A stretch of 64,000 nt of DNA from Salinisphaera hydrothermalis C41B8 (GCF_000732535.1 NZ_APNK01000001.1:62001-126000), one strand, 5' to 3'. Shown: positions 17,688 through 28,236, counted from the stretch's first letter. Numbers and translations are program-made. The notes: generated by a model from the letters alone, not told the origin.

Positions 17688-19386
17688 AACGGCCCGGCGC
17701 CGCCTCGATCGGCTCGAAGTCGTCATTGCCGAAGATTTCGGGCGCGGCCACGGTCGGGCCACCCCGGGCCCGGCACCACTCGACCCAGTCCGGCCACCAC
17801 GACTGCTCGACCGCACGCGCGCCGCGACGCCAGTCGGCCGGATCGAGATCGTGGTCGTCGTTGATCCAGAACCCCCGCGCCGCGTCCGCGCGTCGGCCCC
17901 CCGGCGGACAGACCACGGCCTGAGCGTGTCCGCCGGCGCCGAGCACGAATCGCCGGCCGCCACGAAACATCTGCATGGTGCGATAACACGCCTGCCATGG
18001 CGCAATATGGTCCGCCGCCCCGGCGACCACGAATACATCCTGTTCGATCACCGACAGATCGATCATCTCGCCATCGAGGGTGAGACCGCCGGCGGCGCGC
18101 CCCCGATCGTCGCGATAGATGGCCAGCAGATCGGCATGCAGTCTCGCGGGCAGGCGCGTCGTGTCGCTGTTCCAGTACAGAATATCGGAGGCGGGCGGGG
18201 TCTGACCGAGGACGTAATTGTGCGCCACGAAGCGCCAGACCAATGCATCCGGCCGCTGCCAGGCGAAAGCGCGCGCCATGGCCGCGCCATCGAGCACACC
18301 GCTACTCGTCGAACGCGACAGCGCCCGAGCAATGGTTTCGTCGTCGCCGGTCGGCACAGCGGACACGCTGCGGGGCGATTCCAGCAGGGTCACGAACAAA
18401 GACAAACAGGCGATCCGGTCGCTCTTGCCGCCCATGGCCAGATGCGCCGCGGCGGCTGCCGCGGTCAGCCCGCCAGCACAGGCCCCGGCCAGTTTGACCG
18501 GCTGCTCTGCGCTCACGCGCCAAACGACATCGACCGCCTGTTCGACCGCCTCCACGTAATCGGACAGCCCCCAACGACGTTGCGCGGCTGTGGGGTTGCG
18601 CCAGGAGATGGCGAACACCTGTTGGCCCGATGCGAGCGCATAGCGCACCAGACTGTCCTCGCCGCTGAGATCGAACACATAGTATTTGTTGATCTGCGGA
18701 CCGACAAGGAGCACAGGCGCCGCATCGACTTGCCGGGTGTGCGGTGTGTACTGGATCAGCTCGCAGATCTCGTCGCGATAGATCACGGCTCCGGGCGTGG
18801 CCGCGATATTCACGCCCAGGGTGAATGCCGCTCTGTCGACCTGGCGTGGCAACCCCCGATTATCGCGCAGGTCGCGGAGCAGCTGGTATAGCCCGACGAG
18901 CGCCGATCGGCCCCGGGTGCTGACCAGATTGTCGTAAAACCCGGGATGGGTCAGAAACAGGTTGGCGGGCGATACAGCGGCGATCAGGTGTTCGACGGCA
19001 AACGACAGCTGTCGTCGGCGCGTGTCCGACAGTCCGGACACACTCACCAGTTCGCGCAGCGTATCCGCGAGCACGAGATACACGCTCGCGACCCGCCCGA
19101 ACACGGGGTTCGCCTGCCACGCCGGGTGCGCGAATCGCGGATCATCGAACGTCGGTCGGGGCCCGCCGCGCCCCCACAGCGCCAGCGTCAGTCGCGCGAT
19201 GAGCCGACCCTCGATACGCAAAGCGGCTGCGGGATGGCGCGCGAGCACGCCCAGCAGCTCGCCCGCGGCCCGGCCGATATCGGGCCAGCGGGCGTCCGCG
19301 GTGACGAACGCGTCCGGCGTTTCAGCGGTCATCGGCTCGCGCTCGACGCGTTCGACCGGATCCGATAACCGGGCTGGGTGATTCAC
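17671..19386 (-). CDS. phaC: class II-type polyhydroxyalkanoate synthase
   Basis: PhaC polymerises (R)-3-hydroxyacyl-CoA into storage polyester on granules. The 571-residue protein has the lipase-like box G-A-C-A-G-G with catalytic Cys303, Asp459 in GAADHIAPW and His487 in GGHAQAVV. It also has the synthase blocks VLLVGPQINKYYVFDLS, FAISWRNPTAAQRRWGLSDY and the tryptophan-rich C-terminal block. Length and context (next to phaZ) fit class II, medium-chain-length synthases. A GTG start at 19386 is preceded by AGGAGG four bases away; ATG 19332 is the alternative. No phaD, phaF or phaI is seen here, so phasins must lie elsewhere. Confidence 0.9.
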   Translation of the reverse strand: MNHPARLSDPVERVEREPMTAETPDAFVTADARWPDIGRAAGELLGVLARHPAAALRIEGRLIARLTLALWGRGGPRPTFDDPRFAHPAWQANPVFGRVASVYLVLADTLRELVSVSGLSDTRRRQLSFAVEHLIAAVSPANLFLTHPGFYDNLVSTRGRSALVGLYQLLRDLRDNRGLPRQVDRAAFTLGVNIAATPGAVIYRDEICELIQYTPHTRQVDAAPVLLVGPQINKYYVFDLSGEDSLVRYALASGQQVFAISWRNPTAAQRRWGLSDYVEAVEQAVDVVWRVSAEQPVKLAGACAGGLTAAAAAAHLAMGGKSDRIACLSLFVTLLESPRSVSAVPTGDDETIARALSRSTSSGVLDGAAMARAFAWQRPDALVWRFVAHNYVLGQTPPASDILYWNSDTTRLPARLHADLLAIYRDDRGRAAGGLTLDGEMIDLSVIEQDVFVVAGAADHIAPWQACYRTMQMFRGGRRFVLGAGGHAQAVVCPPGGRRADAARGFWINDDHDLDPADWRRGARAVEQSWWPDWVEWCRARGGPTVAAPEIFGNDDFEPIEAAPGRYVRQR

Positions 19387-19466
19387 GACGCCTCCTGTGG
19401 CAGCGGCCTCCGCCGACCAAGATTGATGGTTACAATGGCGCCACGCGTTTTTCAAGCGAGTCGTAC

Positions 19467-20873
19467 ATGGGAGTGCTCGGGGGCTTGGGTCGCCGTTTCG
19501 ACGCTATCGTCTGGCAGCCCGAGATCGAGCGGCTGCACGGGCCGCGCCGGTGGCTGCTCGTGGCGCTGCGTATTCTGATCACGCTGATCGAGGATTTCCG
19601 CAACGGCGAAATCACCATGCGCGCCATGGGGCTGGTTTATACCACGCTCGTGTCGCTGGTTCCCTTGCTGGCGCTGGCGTTTTCGCTACTCAAGGCGTTC
19701 GGCGTGGACAATGCCCTGCGCCCGGTGCTGCAGCGTTTTCTGGCGCCGCTCGGCGCGGGCAGCGGCCAGATCATCGACAAGATCGTGGACTTCGTACAGA
19801 ACGTCCAGGTCGGCGTGCTTGGCGCCATCGGCGTGGTGACGCTGCTTTATTCCGTGATCTCGCTGATCCAGAAGGTCGAGGCCGGCTGCAACTACATCTG
19901 GCACGTGCGCAAACCGCGCTCGATCGGCCGCCGGGTGACTGAGTACATCAGCGTGCTGGTCGCCGGCCCGTTGATCATCCTCGCGGCCGCCAGCATCACC
20001 GCGACTGTGGGCAACAACAGCACGGTGAGCTGGCTCACCTCGATCGAGCCGTTCGGCGCCGCGCTTTATCTGACCGGCCATATCCTGCCCTATATTCTCT
20101 ACAGCATCGGCTTTACGGTGCTGTTCAAGTACATCCCCAACACCCGGGTCCGACTGCTGCCGGCGCTCGGCGGCGGCGTGTTCTCCGGCGTGCTCTGGCA
20201 AACCGCCAGCCTGGGATTCGCGCTATTCGCGAAAAATGCCGGCAACGTCAACGCGATCTATTCCAGCTTCGCCATCCTGATTCTGTTGCTGATCTGGCTC
20301 TACGTATCCTGGATGATCCTGCTGCTCGGCTGCCGCGTGGCTTTTCTGCTGCAACACAACGAACGACTGACGCGCGGGCATTACCCGCCCCGCCTCGGCG
20401 CGGCCGAGCGCGAGCGTCTCGCGCTGCTGGTCACGACGCTGGTGGCCGATCGTTTCATGCAGGGCGGCGTGCCCTGGACGATCCCCGCGCTGGCACACAC
20501 ACTCCGCAGCGCGCCCGATCACGTCCAGGACATTGCCGATCAGCTCATCGCCGGCGGCCTGTTCATCGAGGCGGGCGAGCTCGATGCGACCCTGCTGCCT
20601 CGCCGCGACATTGCCGAGGTGCGAGTCTCGCGCGTACTCGACATCGTAAGAGCCGGCGAACCCGCAGCGCGCGCGCAACCGCGCGATGTGATGGTGGCGC
20701 AGACTGTCGATGCATTAACCGAGGAGGCAGAACAGGCCAAGCGTTCGATTTTTCGCGATCGTTCGCTGCGAGACATGGCATTGTTGCTGCACGACGAGCG
20801 CGAGAGTGTCGATCGGCGGCTGCCTGCCCAGGCCGACGCCGTTCACCACGCGACGCGTCGACAGCAAATATGA
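19467..20873 (+). CDS. YihY/BrkB-family inner membrane protein
   Basis: A 468-residue polytopic protein of the YihY/BrkB family (once called ribonuclease BN in error). It has about six transmembrane helices in residues 30-300, with family motifs [35 protein letters not shown] and [16 protein letters not shown]. The C-terminal 150 residues are cytoplasmic and resemble a winged-helix-like extension seen in longer members. The role of the family is not settled; transport or envelope functions have been proposed. It is followed by fadD on the same strand after 55 bases. Confidence 0.88.
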   Translation: MGVLGGLGRRFDAIVWQPEIERLHGPRRWLLVALRILITLIEDFRNGEITMRAMGLVYTTLVSLVPLLALAFSLLKAFGVDNALRPVLQRFLAPLGAGSGQIIDKIVDFVQNVQVGVLGAIGVVTLLYSVISLIQKVEAGCNYIWHVRKPRSIGRRVTEYISVLVAGPLIILAAASITATVGNNSTVSWLTSIEPFGAALYLTGHILPYILYSIGFTVLFKYIPNTRVRLLPALGGGVFSGVLWQTASLGFALFAKNAGNVNAIYSSFAILILLLIWLYVSWMILLLGCRVAFLLQHNERLTRGHYPPRLGAAERERLALLVTTLVADRFMQGGVPWTIPALAHTLRSAPDHVQDIADQLIAGGLFIEAGELDATLLPRRDIAEVRVSRVLDIVRAGEPAARAQPRDVMVAQTVDALTEEAEQAKRSIFRDRSLRDMALLLHDERESVDRRLPAQADAVHHATRRQQI

Positions 20874-20928
20874 CAAGATAAATTTTCGCCGGTGTACGCC
20901 AACGACAACGGTTGTCAGAGGAGAGGCC

Positions 20929-22593
20929 GTGACTAAAACCTGGCTAGAGCAATATCCGGACGGGGTCCCCGCCGAAATCCAGCTCGACGACAAACGCACA
21001 CTCGTCGACGTCATCGAGGACAGCTGTCGCGAATTCGGTGACACGCCCGCGTTCTCGAACATGGACGTCGAAATGAGCTATCGGGAGCTCGAGGCCAAAT
21101 CCCGGCACTTCGCTGCCTATCTGCAGGACGAACTCGGCTTCGCCAAGGGCGATCGCGTCGCGATCATGATGCCCAACCTGCTGCAATATCCGATCGTGCT
21201 GTTCGGCATCCTCCGGGCCGGCATGGTGGCGGTCAACGTCAACCCGTTGTACACGGCGCGCGAACTCGAGCACCAGTTGTCGGACGCAGGCGCCCGGGCC
21301 ATCGTGATCGTCGAAAATTTCGCCGCGACGCTGGAAAAAGTCATCGACAAGGTGCCGCTGGAAACGGTGATCACCACCCAGATCGGCGACTGTCTGCCGA
21401 CGATCAAGCGCACGATCGTCAATTTCGCGGTCAAGCACGTCAAACGCATGGTGCCGGCGTTCAAACTGCCGGGCGCCATATCGCTGAACACGGCGCTGTC
21501 CGACGGCGCCAAGCAGTCGATGAAACCGGTAACGGTCGAACCCAACGATATCGCCTTCCTGCAATACACCGGCGGGACGACCGGCCTGGCCAAGGGCGCT
21601 ATCCTCACGCACCGCAACATGGTCGCCAACATCGAGCAGGCCCAGGCCTGGCTCGATCCGTGGACCGAAAAAGGCCGCGAGATCATCATCACGCCGCTGC
21701 CGCTGTATCACGTGTTCGCGCTGATGGCGAACTGCCTGGTCTTCCTACAGCAGGGCGGCAAGAACGTGCTGATCACCAATCCGCGCGATATTCCGGCCCT
21801 GGTTAAAGAATTCGGCAAACACAAGCCGACCGCCTTCACCGGCGTCAACACGCTGTTCAACGCACTGGTCAGCAACGACGATTTCGCCAAACTCGATTTC
21901 TCGCGCCTCAAGATCACGCTCGGCGGTGGCGCGGCCGTACAGAAGGCCGTGGCCGAGAAATGGCAGAAGATCACGGGCATACCGCTGATCGAAGCCTATG
22001 GCCTGACTGAAGCTTCGCCGGCCGTATCGATCAATCCGTTGAACCTGGAACGCTACAACGGCTCGATCGGCCTGCCGATTCCGTCGACCGAGATTTCCAT
22101 TCGCGACGAGGCCGGCAACGAAGTCGAGCCCGGTCAGCCGGGCGAGCTCTGCGTACACGGGCCTCAGGTCATGGCCGGTTACTGGAACAAGCCGGAAGAA
22201 AACGACAAGACCTTCTTTGCAGACGGCTACCTGCGCACCGGCGATATCGCCCAGTTCGACGACAAGGGCTTTCTGCATATCGTCGATCGCAAAAAGGACA
22301 TGATTCTCGTGTCCGGCTTCAACGTCTACCCGAACGAGATCGAGGACGTCGTGGCTTCGCATCCGAAGGTGATGGAAGCCGCCTGCGTGGGCGTCGAGGA
22401 CGAAAAATCCGGCGAAGTGGTCAAAGTGTTCGTGGTCAAACGCGACGATAGCCTGACCGAGGACGAACTTATCGAGTTCTGTCGCCAGGAGCTGACCGGC
22501 TACAAGGTGCCCAAGCAGGTCGTGTTCATCGACGAACTGCCCAAATCCAACGTCGGCAAGATTTTGCGTAAGGAGCTGCGCAGCACATCCTGA
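20929..22593 (+). CDS. fadD: long-chain fatty acid-CoA ligase
   Basis: FadD activates fatty acids to acyl-CoA with ATP at the inner membrane face, feeding beta-oxidation and PHA synthesis. The 554-residue protein has the AMP-binding motif [12 protein letters not shown] starting at residue 213, as in E. coli FadD. It also has YGLTEASP, the [26 protein letters not shown] core and the C-terminal lysine in [13 protein letters not shown]. The GTG start at 20929 follows AGAGGAGAG and gives the same N-terminus as known FadD proteins ([15 protein letters not shown]). It fits functionally with fadE at 32.7 kb and the phaC locus. Confidence 0.96.
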   Translation: MTKTWLEQYPDGVPAEIQLDDKRTLVDVIEDSCREFGDTPAFSNMDVEMSYRELEAKSRHFAAYLQDELGFAKGDRVAIMMPNLLQYPIVLFGILRAGMVAVNVNPLYTARELEHQLSDAGARAIVIVENFAATLEKVIDKVPLETVITTQIGDCLPTIKRTIVNFAVKHVKRMVPAFKLPGAISLNTALSDGAKQSMKPVTVEPNDIAFLQYTGGTTGLAKGAILTHRNMVANIEQAQAWLDPWTEKGREIIITPLPLYHVFALMANCLVFLQQGGKNVLITNPRDIPALVKEFGKHKPTAFTGVNTLFNALVSNDDFAKLDFSRLKITLGGGAAVQKAVAEKWQKITGIPLIEAYGLTEASPAVSINPLNLERYNGSIGLPIPSTEISIRDEAGNEVEPGQPGELCVHGPQVMAGYWNKPEENDKTFFADGYLRTGDIAQFDDKGFLHIVDRKKDMILVSGFNVYPNEIEDVVASHPKVMEAACVGVEDEKSGEVVKVFVVKRDDSLTEDELIEFCRQELTGYKVPKQVVFIDELPKSNVGKILRKELRSTS

Positions 22594-22602
22594 ACCGCGC
22601 AT

Positions 22603-22631
22603 ACGTCACGGGGCCCCGAGCCCCGTGACGT
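22603..22631. terminator. bidirectional hairpin between fadD and the AEC carrier gene
   Basis: A perfect 12-base-pair stem (ACGTCACGGGGC and its complement) with a five-base loop fills the gap between two converging genes. It has no T-run. It probably ends both transcripts. Confidence 0.65.
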
Positions 22632-23560
22632 CATTGCTGGATCAGATACAGGCACGCCGTAAGCGTCGCGAGCGAGCCGAGCGTCGAATACAAAATGGTG
22701 CCTGAAACCACCGACGCTTCGCGCTGATAGAACTCCGCCAGCATGTAGGGCCCGGTGCCGGTCGGCAGCGCCGCCAGCAGCAAGGCCGCGTTGGCCCACA
22801 GCGGCGGCAGATTGAAGACCCAAAAAGCCAATACCCAGGTCAGCACCGGATGCACGACCAGCTTGAGTGCACTGAGCGTGAAGGCGCCCTCGCCACGGCC
22901 CGCCGGCTTGGCCGCCAGAAACGCACCGAGCGAGACCAGCGCCCCCGGCGTGGTCGCCGCCCCGAGCAGATGCAGGAACTTGTCGGCCGGTTGCGGTAGT
23001 GTCCAGCCGGTTACAGCCCAAGCGGCACCCACAATCGGCGCGACGACCAGCGGGTTCTTGGCGAGGGCACGCAGTACCTTGGCCACCGCGTGATGCAGGG
23101 TTTTCTCGGCCTGCAACCCGACCTCGACACAGATCACCGCGATCGCGAACAGTACGCAGACCACGATCAGAGTCGCGATCAGGGCCGGCACCAGCCCATC
23201 GTTACCGAGCACGAGCACGCACAGCGGGATACCGATGTAACCGGTATTCGCATAGGCCGCGCTCAGACCGTCGATGCTCGCGTCGACCAGATGGCGCGGC
23301 GAGCGCCAGCGCACCGCCAGCGTCGCGACAAACACGCCCAGGGTGGCCAGCGCACACACCGCAACGAATCGCGGGTGCCAGATCTCGTCCCAGTTGGCCG
23401 TCGCGGTGACACGAAACAGAAGCGCGGGCAGACACAGCCAGACGACAAATTTATTGAGCTCGGCCGCGGCCGTCTCGCCCAAACGCGACGTGCGCCGACA
23501 GACATAGCCGGCCAGAATCAGACCAAAGATCGGTAACAGAACATGGGTGACCGAGGACAT
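22631..23560 (-). CDS. AEC (auxin efflux carrier)-family transporter
   Basis: A 309-residue membrane protein with about ten hydrophobic helices in the five-plus-five arrangement of the AEC family. Bacterial members export or import small organic acids such as malate or malonate. Family-like segments include LPIFGLILAGYVCRRT, YANTGYIGIPLCVLVLG and LLAALPTGTGPYMLAEFYQREASVVSGTILYSTLGS near the C-terminus. A divergent LysR-type regulator lies 107 bases away, the common arrangement for a regulator controlling its neighbour. Confidence 0.85.
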   Translation of the reverse strand: MSSVTHVLLPIFGLILAGYVCRRTSRLGETAAAELNKFVVWLCLPALLFRVTATANWDEIWHPRFVAVCALATLGVFVATLAVRWRSPRHLVDASIDGLSAAYANTGYIGIPLCVLVLGNDGLVPALIATLIVVCVLFAIAVICVEVGLQAEKTLHHAVAKVLRALAKNPLVVAPIVGAAWAVTGWTLPQPADKFLHLLGAATTPGALVSLGAFLAAKPAGRGEGAFTLSALKLVVHPVLTWVLAFWVFNLPPLWANAALLLAALPTGTGPYMLAEFYQREASVVSGTILYSTLGSLATLTACLYLIQQ

Positions 23561-23667
23561 CGATCGCGCTCGCGCTGGGGTGAAACCGAGGTTGAGAGAC
23601 TACGAACCGACGCCGATACCGTCTAATATTATTTGCACCCTCAATCCATACCGGTTCTGCATCGATC

Positions 23668-24564
23668 ATGGATTTCCGCCAGCTCCGTTACTTCGTTGCC
23701 CTGGCCGAAACCCTGCACTTCGGCCGGGCCGCGGCGCGGCTGCATATCACCCAGCCGCCGTTGTCGCGACAGATCGCCGCGCTCGAAGAGACGCTTTCGG
23801 TCCAGCTTGTGGCACGACATTCACGTCACGTCGAGCTCACCCCGGCCGGGGCCGACTTCTACGCGCATGCCGTGCGGCTGCTGGCGGATTTCGAGCGCGC
23901 CGGCGACTCGGCCCGGGCGACGGCCGCGGGCGCCGCCGGCGAGCTGCGACTCGGCTTCGCGATGTACGCCGCCTTCAGTCTGCTGCCACGCCTGGTGCGC
24001 GGATTCAGCGACGATCATCCACGCATCACGCTGGGGCTCGAGGAGATTCTGCCGCGTGATATCGAACAGGCCCTGGTCGAACAACGCATCGATATCGGCA
24101 TCGGCATGCCGATCGGCCGGCCGGGCCGGCTCGAATATCGACCGCTCGCCCGCGAGCCCCTGTGCGCGGTGCTGCCCGCCACGCATCCGCTGGCCGGGCA
24201 GGCCACCGTCGATGTCGCCCGGCTGGCGGACGAGCCGTTCGTGACCCTGCCGCGCACAACCGCCCCGGCGTTGCATGATGCGGTCCTCACCTGCTGTGCC
24301 GCGCACGGCTTCGTGCCGCGCATCCGCCTGGAAACCCACCTGCAACAGACCATTGTCACGCTGGTGGCCGAGGGCCTGGGCGTCGGGCTGGTCCCGGCCT
24401 CGCTGGCGCGTCTGCGCATGGACGGCGCGGTATTCGCTGCGATCGATCAGTCACCGCCGATCGAACAAGGGTTGTACTGGCGCCGCGGCGACGATAATCC
24501 CTGTCTCGCGGCCTTCATCGAGAGCGCACAGACCCGGGCGACCAGCAATGCGGCGCCGGACTGA
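23668..24564 (+). CDS. LysR-type transcriptional regulator
   Basis: A 298-residue LysR-family regulator. The winged helix-turn-helix is at the N-terminus (MDFRQLRYFVALAETLHFGRAAARLHITQPPLSRQIAALEE pattern). The two-lobed effector domain follows from about residue 90. It is divergent from the AEC carrier gene, and the shared 107-base intergenic region includes an AT-rich run (TAATATTATT) where a promoter or operator could lie. It probably controls that carrier in response to a small organic acid, which is inference from position. The downstream GMC gene is on the opposite strand. Confidence 0.9.
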   Translation: MDFRQLRYFVALAETLHFGRAAARLHITQPPLSRQIAALEETLSVQLVARHSRHVELTPAGADFYAHAVRLLADFERAGDSARATAAGAAGELRLGFAMYAAFSLLPRLVRGFSDDHPRITLGLEEILPRDIEQALVEQRIDIGIGMPIGRPGRLEYRPLAREPLCAVLPATHPLAGQATVDVARLADEPFVTLPRTTAPALHDAVLTCCAAHGFVPRIRLETHLQQTIVTLVAEGLGVGLVPASLARLRMDGAVFAAIDQSPPIEQGLYWRRGDDNPCLAAFIESAQTRATSNAAPD

Positions 24565-24578
24565 GCGTCCCGCCGTTG

Positions 24579-26204
24579 TCAGTGCCGGTCGGCGATGATC
24601 ATGTCGGCCGCTTTCTCGGCGATGGCGGTGGTCGGCGCGTTGGTGTTGCCGCCGACGATCGTCGGCATGATCGAGGCATCGACCACGCGCAGGGCCTCGA
24701 GCCCGTGCACCCGTAGCCGTTCGTCCACCACCGCATCGTCGCCCTGGCCCATCTTGCAGGTGCCCACCGGGTGATAGATCGTCTCCGCTCGGCGCCGGAC
24801 ATAGTTCTCGATCGCGGCGTCGTCTTCGATCGCGTCGCCCGGCTCCAGCTCGCCGTCGCGATGCGCGGCCAGCGGCGGGCTGCGCATGATCCGGCGGCCG
24901 ATTTTCACCGCCTTGACCAGCTGGGCGAGATCGTTCGGGTCATCGAGATAGTTCGGGTCGATATACGGATCGGCACGCGGGTCGGCGCTGGTCAGCCCGA
25001 TATGCCCGCGCGACTTCGGCCGCAGATCGCAGATGCGCAACGTATAGCCGTGATAACGGATTGTGTTCCAGAGCTGATGGCCATGGTCCTGCTCGATGGT
25101 CGGGATGAAATGCAGCTGCAGATCGCCCAGCTTTGGATCGTTGGTGCTGCTGATGAAGCCGCCCGACTCGGCCACGTTGCTGGTGAGCCAGCCGCGACCA
25201 TGGCGCAGATAATCCCAGAGCGCGACCGGGGCTTCCAGGAAAACGAACTTTGCACTGAGGCGCAGGCTGAGCGTGGTCTTCTCGCGGTCGATCACGCTGA
25301 TATCGAGATGATCCTGCAGGTTGCGTCCGACCCCCGGCAACTCGTGGTGCAGCTTGATGCCGTGCGGCTCGATCTGGTCGCGCGGGCCGACGCCGGATAA
25401 CAACAGCAGCTGGGGCGTGTTGATGGCGCCGCCGCAGAGCAAGACCTCGCGGCTTGCCCGGATCGTCCGCTCGCCCCCGAACCGGCCTTTGCGATACACC
25501 ACGCCCGTGGCGCGCCGGCCTTCAAAGGTCACACGGCTCGCGCGGGCGCGGGTGATCACCGTCAGGTTCTTGCGATGAGCGATCGGGTGCAAAAAGGCAT
25601 CGGCGTTGGAACAACGGCGACCGTTGTTCTGGGCCACGTTATAAAGCCCGACACCGACATCCGTCGCGCCGCCGAAATCGTCATTGCGCGGATAACCGCA
25701 GGCCTCGGCCGCGGCAATGAATTTTTCGTTGAGCGGATTATTGTGCCGGCCACGGCTGACACGATAGCCGCCGGCATCGCCGTGGTATTCGTTCGCTCCG
25801 CCCTCGAACCCTTCCGACTTGCGGAAATAGGCCAGCATGTCGCGGTAGCCCCAGCCCTCGTTGCCATCGGCCGCCCAGCGGTCGTAGTCGGCCGCATTGC
25901 CGCGCGTATAGCACATGGCATTGACCGCGCTGGAGCCGCCCAGCGTCTTGCCGCGCGGCCAGAACAGGCGGCGATTGGCCAGGCGCGTCTGCGGCGCCGT
26001 GTAATAGGCCCAATTGAACATCTTCGACCACATCAGGCCGATGATGCCGATCGGGATATGAATGAGGGGGTTCCAGTCGCGCGGTCCGGCTTCCAGCAGC
26101 GCGACCGACACGTTTTCGTCGGCGGAGAGCCGATTGGCCAGTACACATCCCGCGGAGCCGCCGCCAACGATCACATAGTCGAAGACTTGTTCTCGATCGG
26201 TCAT
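24579..26204 (-). CDS. GMC-family FAD-dependent alcohol/choline dehydrogenase
   Basis: A 541-residue GMC oxidoreductase. The FAD-binding motif is VIVGGGSAGCVLANRLS (Gly14-Gly19), followed by WPRGKTLGGSSAVNAM and the second GMC signature near GGAINTPQLLLLSGVGP. The active-site His478 sits in YHPVGTCKMG, and the C-terminus has GGNTNAPTTAIAEKAAD. The family includes choline dehydrogenase BetA and the alkanol dehydrogenase AlkJ. There is no betB or betI nearby, and the setting of fatty-acid genes makes a medium- or long-chain alcohol dehydrogenase plausible, but the substrate is not determined. Confidence 0.9.
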   Translation of the reverse strand: MTDREQVFDYVIVGGGSAGCVLANRLSADENVSVALLEAGPRDWNPLIHIPIGIIGLMWSKMFNWAYYTAPQTRLANRRLFWPRGKTLGGSSAVNAMCYTRGNAADYDRWAADGNEGWGYRDMLAYFRKSEGFEGGANEYHGDAGGYRVSRGRHNNPLNEKFIAAAEACGYPRNDDFGGATDVGVGLYNVAQNNGRRCSNADAFLHPIAHRKNLTVITRARASRVTFEGRRATGVVYRKGRFGGERTIRASREVLLCGGAINTPQLLLLSGVGPRDQIEPHGIKLHHELPGVGRNLQDHLDISVIDREKTTLSLRLSAKFVFLEAPVALWDYLRHGRGWLTSNVAESGGFISSTNDPKLGDLQLHFIPTIEQDHGHQLWNTIRYHGYTLRICDLRPKSRGHIGLTSADPRADPYIDPNYLDDPNDLAQLVKAVKIGRRIMRSPPLAAHRDGELEPGDAIEDDAAIENYVRRRAETIYHPVGTCKMGQGDDAVVDERLRVHGLEALRVVDASIMPTIVGGNTNAPTTAIAEKAADMIIADRH

Positions 26205-26266
26205 GGCGGCTCCTCGGGGTCAGATCATTATTGTCCTACCATGTGTATCTGCAATCGTGCCATTGA

Positions 26267-26530
26267 TCAATGTTTAGCTTCGGGCAGCGTGATATTGAGT
26301 TCGAGCACTTCCAGATCGCCCTCGCGCTCGATTTCCATCTGCACGGCGTCTTCGCCAACCTCGACATACTTGCGCAACACGGCCAGCAGATCCTGCTGCA
26401 GCTGCGGAAAATAGGCCGGCTGATCCCCGCGCCCGGTGCGCCGATGGGCGACCACGACTTGTAGGCGCTCCTTGGCCATTCTGGCCGAGCCCTTCTTCTC
26501 GTTAGAACGGAAAACGTCTAGCCAACCCAT
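26267..26530 (-). CDS. minE: cell division topological specificity factor MinE
   Basis: An 87-residue MinE. The N-terminal membrane and MinD-binding part (GWLDVFRSNEKKGSARMAKERLQVVVAHRR) stimulates the MinD ATPase. The C-terminal domain dimerises and confines division inhibition to the poles. It follows minD by three bases in the order minC-minD-minE. Confidence 0.96.
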   Translation of the reverse strand: MGWLDVFRSNEKKGSARMAKERLQVVVAHRRTGRGDQPAYFPQLQQDLLAVLRKYVEVGEDAVQMEIEREGDLEVLELNITLPEAKH

Positions 26531-26533
26531 GGT

Positions 26534-27340
26534 TTATCTCCCCATCAGTCGGTCGAAGAAGCCTTTCTTGGCCTGCGTGAACCGCAGCGGCCGGTCCTCA
26601 CCCAGAAAACGCGCGACCATATCCATGTACGCACCGCCGGCATCGGCGTTGTTTTCCAGCACCACCGGCATGCCGGAGTTGGAGGCATTGAGCACGGTCT
26701 CGGACTCCGGCACCACGCCCAGCAGCGGAATCGCCAGGATATCGCCGATATCGTCCAGCGACAGCATTTCGCCCTTGCCCACGCGATTCGGCGCGTAGCG
26801 CGTGACCACCAGATGCTCCTTGACCGGTTCGCGGCCTTCGATCGAGCGCTTGGTCTTGGAAGACAACATACCCAGCACGCGATCGGAATCTCGCACCGAG
26901 GAGACTTCGGGATTGGTCACCACCAGCGCCTCGTCGGCGAAATACATCGCCATCAACGCGCCTTTCTCGATGCCGGCCGGCGAATCGCAGACGATGTAGT
27001 CGAATTCCTCGGACAACTTGTTGAGCGTGCGCTCGACACCTTCCTCGCTCAGCGCATCCTTGTCACGCGTCTGGGAGGCGGCGAGAATCGAGAGATTATC
27101 GATCCGCTTGTCTCGGATCAGCGCCTGCTTGAGGTTGGCTTCGCCGTTGATGACGTTGACGAAGTCGAAAACCACGCGGCGCTCGCATCCCATGATGAGG
27201 TCGAGGTTGCGCAGGCCGACGTCGAAGTCGATCACGACCGTCTTGTGCCCCCGCATGGCAAGGCCGGCGGCGAACGACGCCGAGGTGGTGGTCTTGCCGA
27301 CCCCGCCCTTGCCCGACGTGACTACGATGATCTTGGCCAC
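26534..27340 (-). CDS. minD: septum site-determining ATPase MinD
   Basis: A 268-residue ParA/MinD ATPase that oscillates on the membrane and recruits MinC. It has the deviant Walker A GKGGVGKT (residues 10-17) and the motif DFDVGLRNLDLIMG. It also has VCDSPAGIEKGA and a C-terminal amphipathic membrane-targeting helix (KKGFFDRLMGR). The gap to minC is three bases. Confidence 0.97.
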   Translation of the reverse strand: MAKIIVVTSGKGGVGKTTTSASFAAGLAMRGHKTVVIDFDVGLRNLDLIMGCERRVVFDFVNVINGEANLKQALIRDKRIDNLSILAASQTRDKDALSEEGVERTLNKLSEEFDYIVCDSPAGIEKGALMAMYFADEALVVTNPEVSSVRDSDRVLGMLSSKTKRSIEGREPVKEHLVVTRYAPNRVGKGEMLSLDDIGDILAIPLLGVVPESETVLNASNSGMPVVLENNADAGGAYMDMVARFLGEDRPLRFTQAKKGFFDRLMGR

Positions 27341-27343
27341 TGA

Positions 27344-28096
27344 TTACTCCTGAAGTTCGATCAGCAAATTGTCGTTGTCCAGCCGGACCTGGACCGGCTT
27401 GGATCGCACCCCCTCGTCCATCGCATCGGCGACCTTGTAACAGCCGGCGATCGCGACCAGATCCGGTTCGAAGCGCTTGCAGTAGATGCGGGCTTCGGTA
27501 TCGCCAGATGCCCCGGCCAATGCCCGACCGCGCAGCGCGCCGTAGACATGAATATGACCGTCGGCCAGCACTTCCGCACCTTCCGACACCGAGGTCGCGA
27601 TCACCAGATCGCCGCCACGGGCATAGATCTGCTGACCGGACCGGATCGGCTTGGTGATCAAGCGCGTCGGGCTTCGCGCCGGCGCTTCGGGCTCGGGCGG
27701 CGTGGACGCGCTCGACTGGCGTGGTTCGACCGGCGCCTCGGCGACTTTCTTACGCTCCGGCTCTGGCGCGCTCGCCGAACGGGCCGGCGACGTGATTACG
27801 CCCAACCCCGCGTCACGCGCTGCCTCGGCGGCCGCGTCCGACGGATCGAGCACGCCGACCAACACCAGATCGGCCGCGGCCATGATGTCAGCGACACGCT
27901 TGAGATCCGGCAACACCTCCGGTAGCGACAACAGCACGGGCAGGCGGGTAAAAAAACCCGGCGCACGCGCCAGTTGTTCGTCCACCAGGGCCGCAATCCG
28001 ATCGCAATCGGCCTCACGGATCTCGAGGACGGAGAGCGTCATCATCCGTCCCTTGAAGACAACGCCAGAATCCGCGGTGGTTTTGGTTTGCGCCAT
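27344..28096 (-). CDS. minC: septum site-determining protein MinC
   Basis: A 250-residue FtsZ-assembly inhibitor. The N-terminal domain (about 1-110) is joined by an Ala/Pro/Glu-rich linker to the beta-helical C-terminal domain that binds MinD and dimerises. That domain has RSGQQIYARGGDLVIATSVSEGAEVLADGHIHVYG, then GDTEARIYCKRFEPDLVAIAGCY. It is the first gene of minCDE, divergent from the ATP-grasp gene with 140 bases between them. Confidence 0.95.
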   Translation of the reverse strand: MAQTKTTADSGVVFKGRMMTLSVLEIREADCDRIAALVDEQLARAPGFFTRLPVLLSLPEVLPDLKRVADIMAAADLVLVGVLDPSDAAAEAARDAGLGVITSPARSASAPEPERKKVAEAPVEPRQSSASTPPEPEAPARSPTRLITKPIRSGQQIYARGGDLVIATSVSEGAEVLADGHIHVYGALRGRALAGASGDTEARIYCKRFEPDLVAIAGCYKVADAMDEGVRSKPVQVRLDNDNLLIELQE

Positions 28097-28236
28097 GCCC
28101 GAGTCGTATTGGCTAAAGCGGCGAGTCTAGCACGCTGATCCAGGGCCTATCGCAGTGAAAATCGCCCCGCCAAACGACCTGCATTTTGTCCCGCGATCGC
28201 GTATAGATAGAGCATCGTTCCTGCTTCCGAACGGCC

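Noticed and set aside
24579-26204. Choline dehydrogenase betA of a glycine-betaine operon
   Set aside because: No betB, betI or betT nearby, and GMC sequence alone does not fix the substrate.
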